This document shows, piece after piece, positions 1-10,929 of a DNA stretch of 64,000 nt. The stretch comes from Myrica gale. Lineage: Eukaryota > Streptophyta > Magnoliopsida > Fagales > Myricaceae. The stretch spans positions 8,251,001 to 8,315,000 of the forward strand of contig OZ005612.1 in the NCBI GenBank assembly GCA_963930655.1. The letters run 5' to 3'. The translations under genes were made by a program, and so were the position numbers. The notes below the pieces were generated by a model that was not told where the DNA came from, made no database searches, and was given only the letters and a program-made list of their open reading frames with translations. Each line of letters starts with the position of its first letter. Position 1 is the stretch's first letter.

Positions 1-736
1 CGAAACATATAAATAATATAGATGCATGACACACTTTGCATTATATAATAGAAATTTTCTACCAAGTTTTCGGATCGGTTGGCCTATAAACTTCAAAGAT
101 CCAGTTCCTATAAAATTCTGTATAGAGGAGTCATTTGTAATTGAATAGACATTAACATTGCACAACCAATGAAATTGAGCCTATATCTTCAATTGACTTT
201 AGGAAGTTTATCATCATCTTGGAAACCTTTATCTGAATTGCTTTGACTGCATAACAGATAACAAAAAATCAACCACTTAAGAGCAAACACGAAAGAAAAG
301 GAAAGCAAATGGAAAGAAAAACAAATCTTACTTCTGCCTCATATGCATTTCTGGAGTCTCGAGTCAACATATTCGCCTAGGAAGCTAATGACCCCTCCTC
401 AAACGCCACATCATAATACAAAAGCCTGCGACATCAAACCTCATCAATAACCAATTTGAATGTACTAATAGCAGAAAAAAAAATCAATCTGGTAAGTAAT
501 TTTAGGGAAGTAGAAAAGTCCATATCGAGAACCCCAAGGTAATAGACTAATCAAGCTACACATTTCAGGCATAACAAAACTGAAATTTCAAAAACAGTTC
601 ATAAACCAAAACAATAATCACCTCTGTGCCTTTGTTTCAGCTCTTATCCAATGGTGAAAATACCCAACAAAGAAAAACGGAACAAAAACAAAAGGACTGT
701 GTACAAGTATTGTTTAAGTAATTTCCAAAAGTGGGT
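1..736. other. No recognisable gene (left edge)
   Basis: AT-rich sequence in all frames with no ORF that resembles a known protein. The minus strand has a few splice-site-like signals, for example a cag acceptor and gtaaga donor around 345-435. The enclosed reading frames stop quickly and I do not recognise them. It may be intron or flank of a gene extending off the left edge. Confidence 0.4.
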
Positions 737-744
737 CCAAAAGT

Positions 745-1641
745 CAGTGGCGGACCGAAGGGGTGGCAAGGGGGGGCGCTTGCCACCCCTTAGATCTGTA
801 ATATATATATTTATATATATATAAGTGTTTGTCCCCAGCCAGGCCTGCCCTTGGCCCATCCCAGCCCGCCCCCCCTCTCGCTCTCTTGTGCGCGTGTATG
901 GTGTTTTTGTTTGCATGTTGGCTCTTTGTTACATTGCACATTTTCACTTGCAGTTTAACTACTCGGTGAATTTCCACATAATAATTTCAAATGTCGCTTT
1001 TGGTCTCTTTGAATTCTTCGTACGCTATTGCAACGTCAAACTTATTCGAATTAGATCTCTTGCTAGTTGCTAGATTAGAATTTAGAAATCTCTAAGCATT
1101 TTTTAAGATGTTCTTGCCTATTATCTTAGATTTTTTTATCTTTATATTTGATAAAATCTTGTTCTAAAATACTAGACCATTCAATCCGGTTATAATGTTT
1201 GGACCAGTGACCACGCTGACATTGTTGTTGATTTATTTAATTTTTTTATATTTAAGATTATATTGCAATTTGCTCAAATTTATATTTCAATTATATTGCA
1301 ATTTGCTCAAATTTTCTTTGCATAGCATGTCTTGATCCAAGAAACATGTTCTCAGCATTTGATCATGCTAAGTTGCTTCAAGAGAGAAATCTTTGAAACT
1401 ATTGAGAACGAAACTATTTTGCAACATTTCAAAATATGCAGAACCGTGGGATTCAATTGTCACCTCGTAGTCTCATCAAATAGTACGGTACATGTATTTT
1501 AATATTTTTAATGCTTATAGTCCTTAATTTTCAATATTTTAATTCTAACACACATTTTGCATTACGTAGAAAAAAATTTTGAGATATCATTTCGCCTTAA
1601 GAGTTTGCCCCCCCTCCACTTGAGTCCTGGTTCCGCCACTG
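745..1641. mobile_element. Non-autonomous hAT element with 8-bp TSD
   Basis: The element begins CAGTGGCGGACC and ends GGTTCCGCCACTG, giving short terminal inverted repeats of the CAGTGGCGGA type known from plant hAT elements. It is flanked by a perfect 8-bp direct repeat, CCAAAAGT, at 737-744 and 1642-1649, the target duplication length expected for hAT. The 897-bp interior has no transposase. Its right half resembles, in reverse complement, the hAT copy starting at 29169, and both ends resemble the copy starting at 43314, so it belongs to a local family. Short TA runs lie near 800-832. The perfect TSD suggests a fairly recent insertion. Confidence 0.88.
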
Positions 1642-1649
1642 CCAAAAGT

Positions 1650-2655
1650 AATTTCCAACATAGCTAAATATTATAATCCAGAGACTGGCCTGCCACAGCA
1701 ACGAGTTTAGGTCTCAGGCTGAGAAGAAATATCATGGAAAACAAGCAATTTTAACTTCTTCAGTTGCAGATATGCCATGCGAGAGGATTGACTCATTATA
1801 ATGAGCGGTATATGCAGTTCTTATCAGCAAAATCATAGGCAAAATTGCATGCTTAGCATAGGTCTAACACTTGAAAAAAGCACTTGCCTTCACCCAATAA
1901 CGATCCTTCCAAGACAGATAGATATCAGCCTGCAAAAAATATCCCAAGGATGAAAAAGGTTGAGCACATAAACAATCTCTGGGGACTAATTTTTACCTCC
2001 ACTAGGCATTCCAACCGCTAAACCTTGCTCTTGAGCAGCTAATTACTCTAGCTTTTAAGACTTAGAATCGATCTTGAGTAATGCAACACCACATTATAGA
2101 AATGACAAAACCAGAGTGATATGCAGCCAACAACCATCTTTAATGGATTTTTCCTACTAGACAAAAAGAAGATCATCTTGTGTGTTTATAAAAAATGTTC
2201 CTTTCCAACAAATAGCATTGGTACCGAGAACGAAGGAACCGCTGAAACCAATCCCAGGAGGAGATACTCCAATTCTGTAAAGCTCTGTCAATTACCATTA
2301 CTACCATTCTCAATATTCTTGATCGTCTTCAGTCAAGAACCCTACAATCTAAGCCCAATTAAGGTCAGATCACACTATAGAGGAAAAAAAAAAAAAGGAC
2401 TGAAAACGCACGAATTTACTGAAAAGTAAAGTAATCGAAGAACCCATAGGCCAAAACCCCATTTAAAGGAAAAGAACTTACAGAAACATAGTAAAAACCG
2501 CAGACTTAAAAACACTCCCATGCCTAAAACTGGGACAGGTTGATTAAAAAGGGACCGAAGTGGGATTTCAACGATGTTGTAAACAACCAAAGATCAAGAA
2601 CAGGCATATCCGAACATAGCAGGGAGGAAATCTAAAGGTAAAAGCGTAAAGGGAC
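1650..2655. other. No coding exon recognised; presumed intron or flank of CDK remnant
   Basis: This stretch lies downstream, on the minus strand, of the CDKB2-like exon and would be its intron and later exons if the gene were whole. I looked for kinase subdomains (HRDLK, DLGLAR, WYRAPE, GDSE) in the reverse complement and saw none. A short exon-like block at about 1890-1937 (minus) is bounded by a cag acceptor, but its translation is not a kinase and I could not identify it. Confidence 0.4.
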
Positions 2656-2799
2656 CTGACGACATGGGGATCTCGAGAGAGCATGCGGAGGATGGAGACC
2701 TTCCCTGTACACATTCTCGTATGTCCCTTCCCCTAATTTTTCTAGCTTCTCGTAAGCCTCCATTGCAGAAACCACCGTCCTAACTCCAGCTTTCTCCAT
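2656..2799 (-). pseudogene. CDKB2-like first-exon remnant with internal deletion
   Basis: The reverse complement starts MEKAGVRTVVSAMEAYEKLE and continues into a kinase glycine-loop region, the N-terminus of plant B-type cyclin-dependent kinases, which act at G2/M. After residues VYRE (about 30-33) the sequence jumps to DNA that in another frame reads VSILRMLSRDPHVVR, the B2-type segment that normally follows the PPTTLRE motif. About 30 codons are therefore missing, including the ATP-binding lysine (VALKK) and the cyclin-binding PPTTLRE helix, and the junction also shifts frame. The glycine loop is altered too: GEGTYEN instead of GEGTYGK. A plausible GT donor follows the final CAG, at 2655. 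No later exons were found. It cannot encode an active kinase. It could be a captured gene fragment or the wreck of a local gene. The match to B2 rather than B1 rests on the RMLSRDPHVVR segment. Confidence 0.75.
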
Positions 2800-3684
2800 A
2801 TTCTCGTTCTCAATTGCCTCTCCGTAATCTCTTTCTCACTTGAATTCAAATGACTTATCGTGTCGGACAGAGACGAAGAAGGGGAGAAGACCGGACATGT
2901 TCGAAACCGCAAGGCGAGGTTGAATTTCGCGTTTTAGGGTGCGCGCGGGGAGGAGAATTTTCGTGGTTTAGGGCGCGCGGGGGAGTTTTTAAGAGAGGGG
3001 GGAGGCGGGGAACGGCAGCGTTTCATCTTGTGTGTGTGTTTTTTTTTATTTGTAGTTTTTTATAATAATTTTATATTTTGTAGTTATATATTTTTAGGAA
3101 ATTAAAAGCAGTTGTAAATTATAATAATATTTGAAAATATTTATACATAGTATTAAATACATAGCATATTATTTAATATTTTTTATAACTAGTGTAATAA
3201 TTTTAATTAAAACAAGTTCATAATAATAATATATAATATTAATAATTTAAAAATATAAATTACCATAACAACTATGATCAGCTAATAAGTTATGAACTTT
3301 AATTGTATAGACTAATTCATCTCACAATATCTTTTTGTTTGAAATTAAATAATATGTCATAATTAAATATTATTATATTACTAATTATTACAAATATATA
3401 TGCTCATTATAAGCATATGGTAATAGATGTCTAAACTACTTAGATTTAGTCAATAAAAATACAATTACCATAACAATCATAGATATAACTTTCATAACAT
3501 TATTTCTAATTCTATATAACAACTTCAATGTTTATAATACTCTCTCAAATTCCATATTTTATTAAGTAGGTCTCCTAATTTTTTTTAAACATGTGATAAA
3601 ATAAAATTATGTATTAAAATGAATAAAATAATTATTAACATTAAATAACATATACTTTTTTAGTTTTCTATTTTTTTTTTCAAG
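2800..3684. other. Former CDK upstream region and AT-rich intergenic DNA
   Basis: 2800-3060 is the upstream side of the CDKB2-like remnant and contains a purine-rich, GC-rich stretch at 2870-3020. From 3060 to 3684 the DNA is very AT-rich with no ORF or repeat end that I can identify. If the CACTA terminus at 3685-4062 once had a left partner, this stretch would contain it, but no CACTACAA-type end is visible. Confidence 0.45.
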
Positions 3685-4062
3685 TATACCTATAGCGGCG
3701 GTATACCTTTCGCAGCGGTTTGTTTCAAAACCGCTGCTAAATGTACGAGATACAGCGTCGGTCACTGTGACCGCCGCTGTAGGCCCGATTTTTTTAGCAG
3801 CGCTTGCGGACACAAGCGCTGCTAAAACAAAATCCTATAGCGGCGGTCACGATGACCGCGGCTAAAACGTGATCTATAGCAGCGGTTTTAAGCTATAGAC
3901 CGGAGATTCTAGCAGCGTTTGCTCGGGCAAACGCTGCTATAACTATACTTTTGACCGCCGCTATATACCCTCTTTAGCCGCGTTTTTTCGCAAACCGCCA
4001 CGAAAAACACCATTTGGCGGCGTCTTTAGCGACCGCCGCTATAGACCTGTTTTTTTGTAGTG
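3685..4062. mobile_element. CACTA-type terminus with GC-rich hairpin repeats
   Basis: The block ends TTTTTTTGTAGTG, the reverse complement of a CACTACAAAA terminal repeat of CACTA (En/Spm) transposons. Inward lie about a dozen copies of a TAGCGGCGGTC / AGCAGCG-type unit in both orientations, as is usual for CACTA subterminal regions. Several pairs make near-perfect stem-loops, for example 3712-3737, 3796-3823 and 3911-3938. The GC content contrasts sharply with the flanks. No left CACTA end or transposase is visible, so this is a truncated or non-autonomous copy. Confidence 0.72.
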
Positions 4063-4439
4063 TCTGTACATTAATTGTTTATTTGATGGATAATTATTTA
4101 TTTATTTAAATACATATTTGTAATTAGATATTACGCAACAAATTGTGATGTTTACTTATCTTTTTAATGTAATTAGCATGTGGCATTTTTAAAAAATTAA
4201 ATAAAGATATTGTATTATGAAATCTAATTTAACTATTTAAAATTGAATTTATTTCTTACACTAATAGTTTTAAAAATGTGTACTTTTAAAAAAATTGTCA
4301 TCGAAAGGGCATTTTTGTCCATTCACGCATCTCTCTATAGAAAAATAATATAAAATAAAATTAACTAAGTACATATTTAAAATACGTAAATAAAAGCACA
4401 ACATACATAATAAAACAACAAAATCTAAAGATCTGCTCC

Positions 4440-5615
4440 AATCTCAAGAGATGCTGCCACACCTGCAAAAATGTCTAGAGGAATATCTCTAGATCCCGCT
4501 ATTTGTAAAGAATCGAGGGTCTTTTGTACATGCTCCATGTGACCTATGACTGCCTGGTTATGGAGCAATGTGTCTCTGTGCTCCTTCTAGAGGTTGGACT
4601 AGATCTTCTTAATTTCGCTATCCAATCGGTCCACCTGTTCTTCAAAGGCTTCAGCGCAACCTTAACAACAACGCTCAAAGGGGACTCAAGGTTTCCAAAG
4701 AGCTGGGCCCCCAAGGAGAAGGTGCTCCAGGCGCCCCTGTGACGACCTATGCTACTGCAGCCGCGACCGCTCCTCTACGAGCCAACTGCCGAACCAAGTT
4801 CCCCCCTCGCCCCCTACCTCTTGCTCTAGACATGGTTGTTGGGTTGACTGCGCTTCCTACCAGAGTACGCGGCTCATTGTCATGGATAGGGACACCATGA
4901 TCCGCTAATTACTTTGTCAAGAAGACATCATATGAGAGGCTAGTACCCTGCGTCGACCAAGCCTCCTCTAGGATCAGTTTGTACATGTAGAGCGGGATAT
5001 CGACTCGGGTATCCTGACCATCCAGGAGCATACACTACGCTTTAGGGAACGTGTACTCTGTGGACAAGGATTAGTCGTCAATGTTGTAGGTCCATACCAG
5101 GTGCATCCTTCCCCAGAACTGAGAGAACTCGCTCTGTTTGCTAACGGTGCAAACAACTGCAAAGGTCTAAACCGTCATTATGGTCCAGATGTTTTGCTCT
5201 GAAGTTGCCTCTGCTTCAACAAGAGGTGTACCCAGGAAGCAAAAGGTCTGGGGCCACTCACACTATAAATAATAAACAATCAAGTATGGAATAATGACAC
5301 CTGATGGTCTCACACTATCAGCTGCAGCTCGTCTCCTTTGCTGGCAGTGACAACTGCGCAATAAATCTCTCAAACCAAGCCTTCTAAGGCAAAACCCTCC
5401 CAGGATAGCTAGTGCAAAATATTATGGTACTCAAATAACTAGTACGGTGTGATCCTCGTACATCAGCCCGTCAAAGTCAGATAGCATCACTGGACGCTCT
5501 TTCAACACTGGCCGCATCTGAATCTACATCTGCCACACTTGATGCTAATCACATCATGTTGCTTCAGGGAAGACGAAGCCCATGTCCTCGAAGTATGCTC
5601 TCTTAACTCTAGACA
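4440..5615 (-). pseudogene. PF20167-like plant transposon protein remnant
   Basis: The reverse complement begins MSRVKRAYFED and contains KERPVMLSDFDGLMYEDHT. This parallels the better preserved minus-strand copy at 57297-58503, which has KECPVTLSDFDNLLYEEHT. The C-terminal coding DNA also matches that copy around the arginine-rich segment near 4790-4840. Many stops and frameshifts make it non-functional. Such proteins are annotated in plants as putative plant transposon protein (PF20167-like), and their biochemical role is not established. Here it sits inward of CGATCGATCG repeats and a CACTA-like terminus, the same arrangement as at 57-60 kb. The family name is from memory of the family pattern, not a search. 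Confidence 0.55.
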
Positions 5616-5851
5616 TTTTATGCTCTGCAATAATTATGTATAAAAATGTGTTAATAATTAAAAAAAGTAAAAAACATAATTAAAAAATTAAAGCTACAAC
5701 ATAATGGTAATCCATCATCAATACTGACGTTCGATTAGTACAGACTCTGTTTGATACGTCTGAAAGGATATGATGCACGATTAATCGGACAAGTCGACAA
5801 AAGACACAATACGTCATGTGATCGATCCTCTACATAACGATCGATCGCTTG

Positions 5852-7103
5852 TGTGAGTCTAAATAACAACCCAAGTGGGGGTGAATTGGGTTTAAATAAA
5901 ATATTAGAAATTTTTTTGTTAAAAATGTGTATATGAAAAGTACTTAAAGTAATAATAATTGAAGAACAATAAATGATAGCAATAATGAAAGATAGATAAG
6001 AAGAAGATATAACTCTGCAATTTTTAGCTGGTTCGGCCAAGACTTGCCTATGTGCACCCCAAGACGATTGCATTCACAATATGTTTTTTACAATAGCACT
6101 ATAATCCAATAGCATTCACAACTTAGCTTTTGGGTGCTAAGTGACCACTACAAGAGTTTTCCCGAGCTCACTCTTCAACTCGTACAACAAATCTCAAATC
6201 CTATGAGATTTCTTCTATCCTCACGGATAGGCCCAAGTGTATCCCACACTTATAGGTTTTTCAAATGTCATATGGTAGAAAAGAGAAAAAATAGCTTTAA
6301 AAGCTATACTATGAAATACAAAGCTCAATAAAGGGATAGAAGACAATATCATAGAATGATGACAGCAAGAATAACAAGTGACAAGATCATATCTCTTGGA
6401 AAATGTGAACCTCTCTTCTTTAGCACTTTTCTCTCTCTTTTGGAGGCTAGATCAAGATTGATGATGCAAGAGATGCATTTTCTCTCTCCATAATTTGTCT
6501 TTATAGGTCTTCAGTCTTGGGGGATCCAAAGGGCTTTTTTGGAATGTTGCAGAGGTGCCCTAAGTGCCACTTCATCTCAAAATACGTGCTGAGTCATCCT
6601 TCTTAAAAATAGCTTTTCTGAGACATGTGTCGATACATATACGCCTATGTGTCGACGCCTTCTTCAAGCCTGGAACTAACCCGTAGGTGCCTGTTACATG
6701 TGTCGACAATTCCTTCACCATGTGTCGATAACATCTTCTCATGTGTCGACACTGTGTTCACACGTGTCGACACCGCCAAGGTGGCTAGCTGGTAGTAGTG
6801 TATTATGTCGACACCATTTATCCCATGTGTCGACACCATTTTGGCTGGAGGAGATTTTCAGTGCAATCCTTTCCATTTCAACACGAAAACTTCTATAATG
6901 AAAAATATAATAATTTACATGCATGCCATGATGTTTAAAGCAATTATAGGTCTTAATGAACTTGAGAGGAATAAATACAATTGAATACTCTAGTTTGAAT
7001 AGTGGATTGACAACCACATATTCTAAAAATACTCCAAAGCTATTTTTCATTTGTTATCATCAAAATAGAGTTAGATAGCTCAAGGAGCAACCTTGGGCTA
7101 ATA
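5852..7103 (-). mobile_element. Solo LTR A (GTGTCGACAC subfamily)
   Basis: On the plus strand the block runs from TGTGAGTCT to GGGCTAATA. In its own minus-strand orientation it begins TATTAGCCCAAGG and ends with an AATTCACCCCC motif near the terminal CA, as do the solo LTRs at 9146 and 36275. Flanks are GCTTG and ACTTG, a 4 of 5 match for a target duplication. It lies in the CGATCGATC array of a CACTA element. An array of TGTCGA motifs (6625-6840), many extended to GTGTCGACAC, lies just upstream of a TATAAAG box (6505-6499, minus). No second LTR or internal domain is present. Confidence 0.7.
6625..6840 (-). promoter_or_regulatory. U3 palindrome array GTGTCGACAC in LTR A
   Basis: About eight copies of TGTCGA, most within GTGTCGACAC or one-base variants, are spaced 15-40 bp apart upstream of the minus-strand TATA box at 6505-6499. 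GTGTCGACAC is its own reverse complement, so each copy could bind a dimeric factor. Decayed copies such as GTGTCGATAC differ by C-to-T changes typical of methylated CpG. Role as an enhancer is inference from position. Confidence 0.5.
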
Positions 7104-8530
7104 ACTTGAAAAGCTAAATGCACAGTTTCAATATACAATTGACGTTTTTATCGATCAAAGAAAGTCGATCGATCCAATAGAACAACAAAACGCACCATAT
7201 AGTAACCGATCCATTGCAAAACACATCATGACGGTCGATTAGTGACCAATTGATTGATTTGTATGTGTATTACTTAAACGATCGATCGTCCAACAACACC
7301 GATCGATCAATGCAAACACTAAAACTCACCATTTAAATGTTGATTGTTCAGTGCACAATTGCCACCAGCCGATCTATCTTCCAATGTGAATGATTGATCA
7401 ACACGGGGACGACGACAGAAAACACTAAAACTCCACAATGCCCCAAAGACTTCTAATCTTCTAAAAAAACCGTTGACACCAAAATGGATATATTTCATAG
7501 AAATAAATTTATTACATAGCAAATTCCAAAACTTTTAAAAACTACTAAAAAGTTAGAAAATTGCGAACCTTTAAAGTGGGCGAGTGTGAAGAGCAAGTAT
7601 GGATCCTTTCTATGTGATTTAGTGGACAGTGACAATGAAAAAACTTGGTGCGTTGAGAGGGTTTTTAAGAATGTGGGAGGTGTAAACTGCTCGAAAATGG
7701 GCTTCGGTTTCTTTCATACGTTTTCGTGATCCATTCGATCCGTAGTATAATGTTCGATGGCTTGGGTTAATACACGTGGCCAATTTCAATCTTTTTGTTT
7801 TAATGCCAACGTGATCAATGGGTCGATACAACTGATCAAGCTTCCTTTCAAAAAAGTGACAGTTACAAAAAGATGCAAAATTTGCTCGTTGTATGCCATG
7901 TGTCAATTAGTAATTGATCGAATGGAAGAATTGTGTACGATTGGAATGGTTATTAATACACGTGGAGAATTTTAAATTCGTTGTTTTAATTGCCTATACG
8001 TTTGATCGGTGGGTCTGAATGATCTAACGACCTTTTAAAAAAGTGACAGTTATTAAAAGACGTACAATTGCTCATTGTGTGCCATGTGTCACTTAGTTAT
8101 TGATCGATCAGTAGTAACAGTGGCATTGATCCTTTGTAAATGGCGATTTATCACCACATCACGATCAATAGGCCTACACAGCCGATCTATCGGCACTGTG
8201 AAGAAAAGATTTCATTACGAAATCCCTCTGTTCATTGTGACAGAATATTTTGTCACACCTAATGGTGCGGTGATGAAATTATACGTCATTTAAGACCCTT
8301 GTTTCTAGTGACAATGAGTTTTGTCACCAAAAATGTTTTTTAAATGTTTTTATTTCTTTTGGTGATGAAATTTTCGTCACGAAACGTAAACTTTTAGTGA
8401 CAAAATTTAAAGTTCGTCACGGAAAAGATCTTTAGAGTCAAAATGGGTGAAAAAATAAATTTTCGTCACGAAAAACAGACTTTTAGTGGCGAAACATTTT
8501 TTCATCACTAAAGAGCAAATTTCTAGTAGT
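7104..8530. repeat. CACTA two-tier subterminal repeats
   Basis: 7104-8200 holds many CGATCGATC and near variants (TCGATCGATCC, CGATCGATCG, GATCGATC) in AT-rich DNA. 8205-8525 switches to repeats of (T)AGTGACGAAA and its inverse TTCGTCACTA, which pair into stem-loops. The switch from palindrome array to hairpin array just before the terminus recurs at 58620-59884. Confidence 0.6.
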
Positions 8531-9145
8531 TATAGAGGATGACTAATAGGGATTTGAGTGTCCAAAGCTATTACGATAGTAGCCCCGCGAATGGGTTTGC
8601 CGCAAAAATTTCTCGTAAAAACTCATGATTTTCGAAAATTTTTAGCTCATAGATTTTCAATTATGATAAATGTAAGAAATATGTCAAAGATGAATACATT
8701 TGTATTTTTAGGACTAGCACCAAAGTAATCATCATAGAAAAACAATTTCATCACTTAATAATTTAAAAGATATTTTGAATTATGGACATGATCACAATTA
8801 GTATAACCCTAAAATTCATAAAAAAATAATAAAGGAGAAATAATGAAAATAGTTTTTTGCTTGATCCTACGGTCAATATATGAGATCACTAACGATCCCA
8901 TGCCATATTGCAACTAGCATTCGGAGAAAGACTATAAGATAGTATTTCAAGAGAGTCGACCATTAGAACTTTGAGAAACTCTGTGACAGCTGTGAGGCAT
9001 GGAGAGGAAGGAGACAAAACATTTGTGTTGTTAAACTAAGATTTCTTGAAGATTTTCTCAAAGATCAAAGAAGAAAATCTGTAACAATTATTATGCAAGT
9101 AAACTTTTAGGGAGTCCTTACCCGCATATAGCCAGATGAGATCAC
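8531..9145. other. No gene seen
   Basis: Short ORFs only, none recognisable. AT-rich sequence between the decayed CACTA terminus and the solo LTR starting at 9146. Confidence 0.5.
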
Positions 9146-10372
9146 TGTTGGCTTTTGTGCACAATCGATATTTTGATGATTTCAATAAATGGATTAAGTT
9201 TATAAAATAGAAATCTTCAAAGACAAATATGTTTACATCAAAGAGCCAAAGAAAAGAAGATTGAAGATCTAGAAGATGCAAGGAGCTCAAAAGTGAAGAT
9301 TCAAGACCCTAGGGTATAAACCTTGTAACTCTTAGTTTCACTTTTGACAAGGATTTGAATCACACTTGCATATCTTTCAAAATGTGTATAAACCTTTTTA
9401 CCTCTTGCTTGAAAGATCAACATATTTTTAAATGGTTTCAAAACACCGCAATCAAACTCTCAAACCTTTTGTATACTTATGGGGTGTTAGTCTTTTGAAA
9501 TTGAATGTTTCAAAGTGGTAAAAAATGTAGTTTTAATTGAACCGAATCATGTGCTTAAGTTGAGGAGGTCGACCGGTTGATTTTGTAAATAGATCATTTG
9601 AGCTTCTGACAATATGACCGTTGGGTAACAGTAACTTGAAGCGGTCGACCAATATGTTGCGGTTGACCGGCTCGTTTTGATAGACTACCCCCAACGGCTA
9701 TACACGACTAGTTTTCATATGTGGCCTATAAATACACTTTCATAACATCCAAAATGAGAGGGGATCGACCACAGATCATTTAGATCAGTTGAGAAATATA
9801 TCAAACCTTCATATTCCATATTTCTCATATCATTCACACTTTCATATCCTTGTCTTTGTATGAATCAAGAGATAGAGCTTTCCAATTTCATATCTACTCT
9901 TTGAAAGATTTTTGTTCTTCCATCTTCTTATCGAAGAGAGGTGATACCTTTAGTGAGGTTGTTCACAAAAGAAGAAGCTTAGTGGGGCATATCTCAACCT
10001 TGTTTTGGTTGTGAGTGGTGCACCCGAAAAACTACTTGGGTTGTGAGTGTTGAGCCTTAGAAAAATACTTGTACAGTTTTCTAGCATCTGAAAGCTGGAG
10101 TGTATAGTATTTGGAGAATAATGAAAAAACCTCAAGGCTCGGTGAAGAAGCTTGAAGGGTGGATGTAGGTGGGTTTGCCGAACCACCTAAAAATCACGTG
10201 TTTGCTTCTCTTACTCGTATCTTTACATTTAACACTTATTTATACTTATTGCATATATATATTTGTGCTAAATTATCATTTACTTTGCAAACACTATTTT
10301 GGGGATAAAATCAAAAAGGTTTGGAATCCCAATTCACCCCCCTCTTGGGTTGCCTTAATCTTAGGACTTATA
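9146..10372 (+). mobile_element. Solo LTR 1 (GGTCGACC subfamily) with TSD ATCAC
   Basis: The block starts TGTTGGCTTTTGTGCA and ends GACTTATA, a C-to-T decayed version of a terminal CA. It is flanked by a perfect 5-bp duplication ATCAC at 9141-9145 and 10373-10377. It is closely similar end to end to 36275-37498. A TATAAATA box is at 9727-9734, preceded by GGTCGACC-type palindromes at 9568-9680. The 3' end carries AATTCACCCCCCTCTTGGG, a motif I associate with several plant Ty1/copia LTRs. No internal retroelement domain lies on either side, so it is a solo LTR left by LTR-LTR recombination. Confidence 0.85.
9568..9680 (+). promoter_or_regulatory. U3 palindromes GGTCGACC in solo LTR 1
   Basis: Copies of GGTCGACC and one-base variants (GGTTGACCGG) lie 50-160 bp upstream of the TATAAATA box at 9727. 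CCGTTGGG and CCCAACGG, resembling MYB core sites, lie among them. The position matches that in solo LTR 2. Confidence 0.45.
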
Positions 10373-10479
10373 ATCACAAAATTGCTCAAAATAATTAAGT
10401 GAGACGGCCCTCAAGCAAGAGCTTGGCACCACCCTATGGGCTTGCTAATTTATGTGCCAAATCTTCCTTATCATGTTGA

Positions 10480-10925
10480 GCCTTCCACTATTGCAAGAGA
10501 TCAAACTATTGTCATATGCTGCTAACCACATTCTTAATTCTCCATCCATTCCTCCTTGGAAAGTCTTTTACTTCCTTTTGTTTCCCTACTTCTCTTACCC
10601 CTAGGCATGCAGCCTCCGAATCTCCCACCAATGGACTAGCTAGCTGTCCACACCTTTTCGACTGTGGCTCCAGCTACCTCGCCCTGTTATTCCTCAATAC
10701 AGCTGCAGCATACCCTTCCCTCAGAACCACTTATGTATTGACTTTGAGCCTGTCCACAGGAGGAGGTCCCCAAAGTTGGTTACCCTTCGTGAGCTTTTTA
10801 CACCACGCCGCCAATTGCTCTGCGCTATTCTTCCTTATCCTATCTAGTAGTGGGAGGATTTTAGTGTGATGACCTTCATGGACCTTTCTATTCTTGTTCA
10901 ACCAAATCAGGTCCACCATGTTAGT
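10480..10925 (-). pseudogene. LINE RNase H-like C-terminal remnant
   Basis: The reverse complement reads DLIWLNKNRKVHEGHH, then PPPVDRLKVNT, then shifted-frame segments including REGYAAAVLRNNRAR and LVGDSEA. This order matches the C-terminus of plant LINE (L1-type non-LTR) polyproteins: a WLNRNxxVHEG segment, a PPPxGxLKVN linker and an RNase H-like domain with VLRN and GExEA motifs. Stops follow LKVNT and later segments, and no reverse transcriptase is visible. It is an isolated remnant. Domain assignment is by eye. Confidence 0.55.
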
Positions 10926-10929
10926 TACA

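Larger units (their letters stand above)
4440..8530 (-). mobile_element. Decayed CACTA element, CGATCGATCG family
   Basis: Reading left to right: the PF20167-like remnant, an inner array of CGATCGATC-type palindromes (5700-5851, continuing at 7104-8200), an outer array of AGTGACGAAA / TTTCGTCACT repeats (about 8205-8525), and a degenerate end, TTCTAGTAG, near 8530. The order matches the right half of the element that ends at 59884. The target is interrupted by a solo LTR at 5852-7103. The left half, with the transposase, is not visible and may have been lost. The exact ends are uncertain. Confidence 0.55.

Noticed and set aside
341..436. Possible minus-strand exon with acceptor and donor-like signals
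   Set aside because: The frames stop quickly and the peptide is not recognisable; splice signals alone are too weak.
1890..1937. Short minus-strand exon-like block downstream of the CDK remnant
   Set aside because: The translation does not match any CDK subdomain and I could not identify it otherwise.
2850..3065. Arginine/glycine-rich plus-strand ORF
   Set aside because: It covers the upstream GC-rich region of the minus-strand CDK remnant; composition bias explains it and no domain is visible.
6146..6156. CACTACAAGAG as a CACTA left end
   Set aside because: It lies inside solo LTR A in a stretch shared in part with LTR B, so the match is chance.
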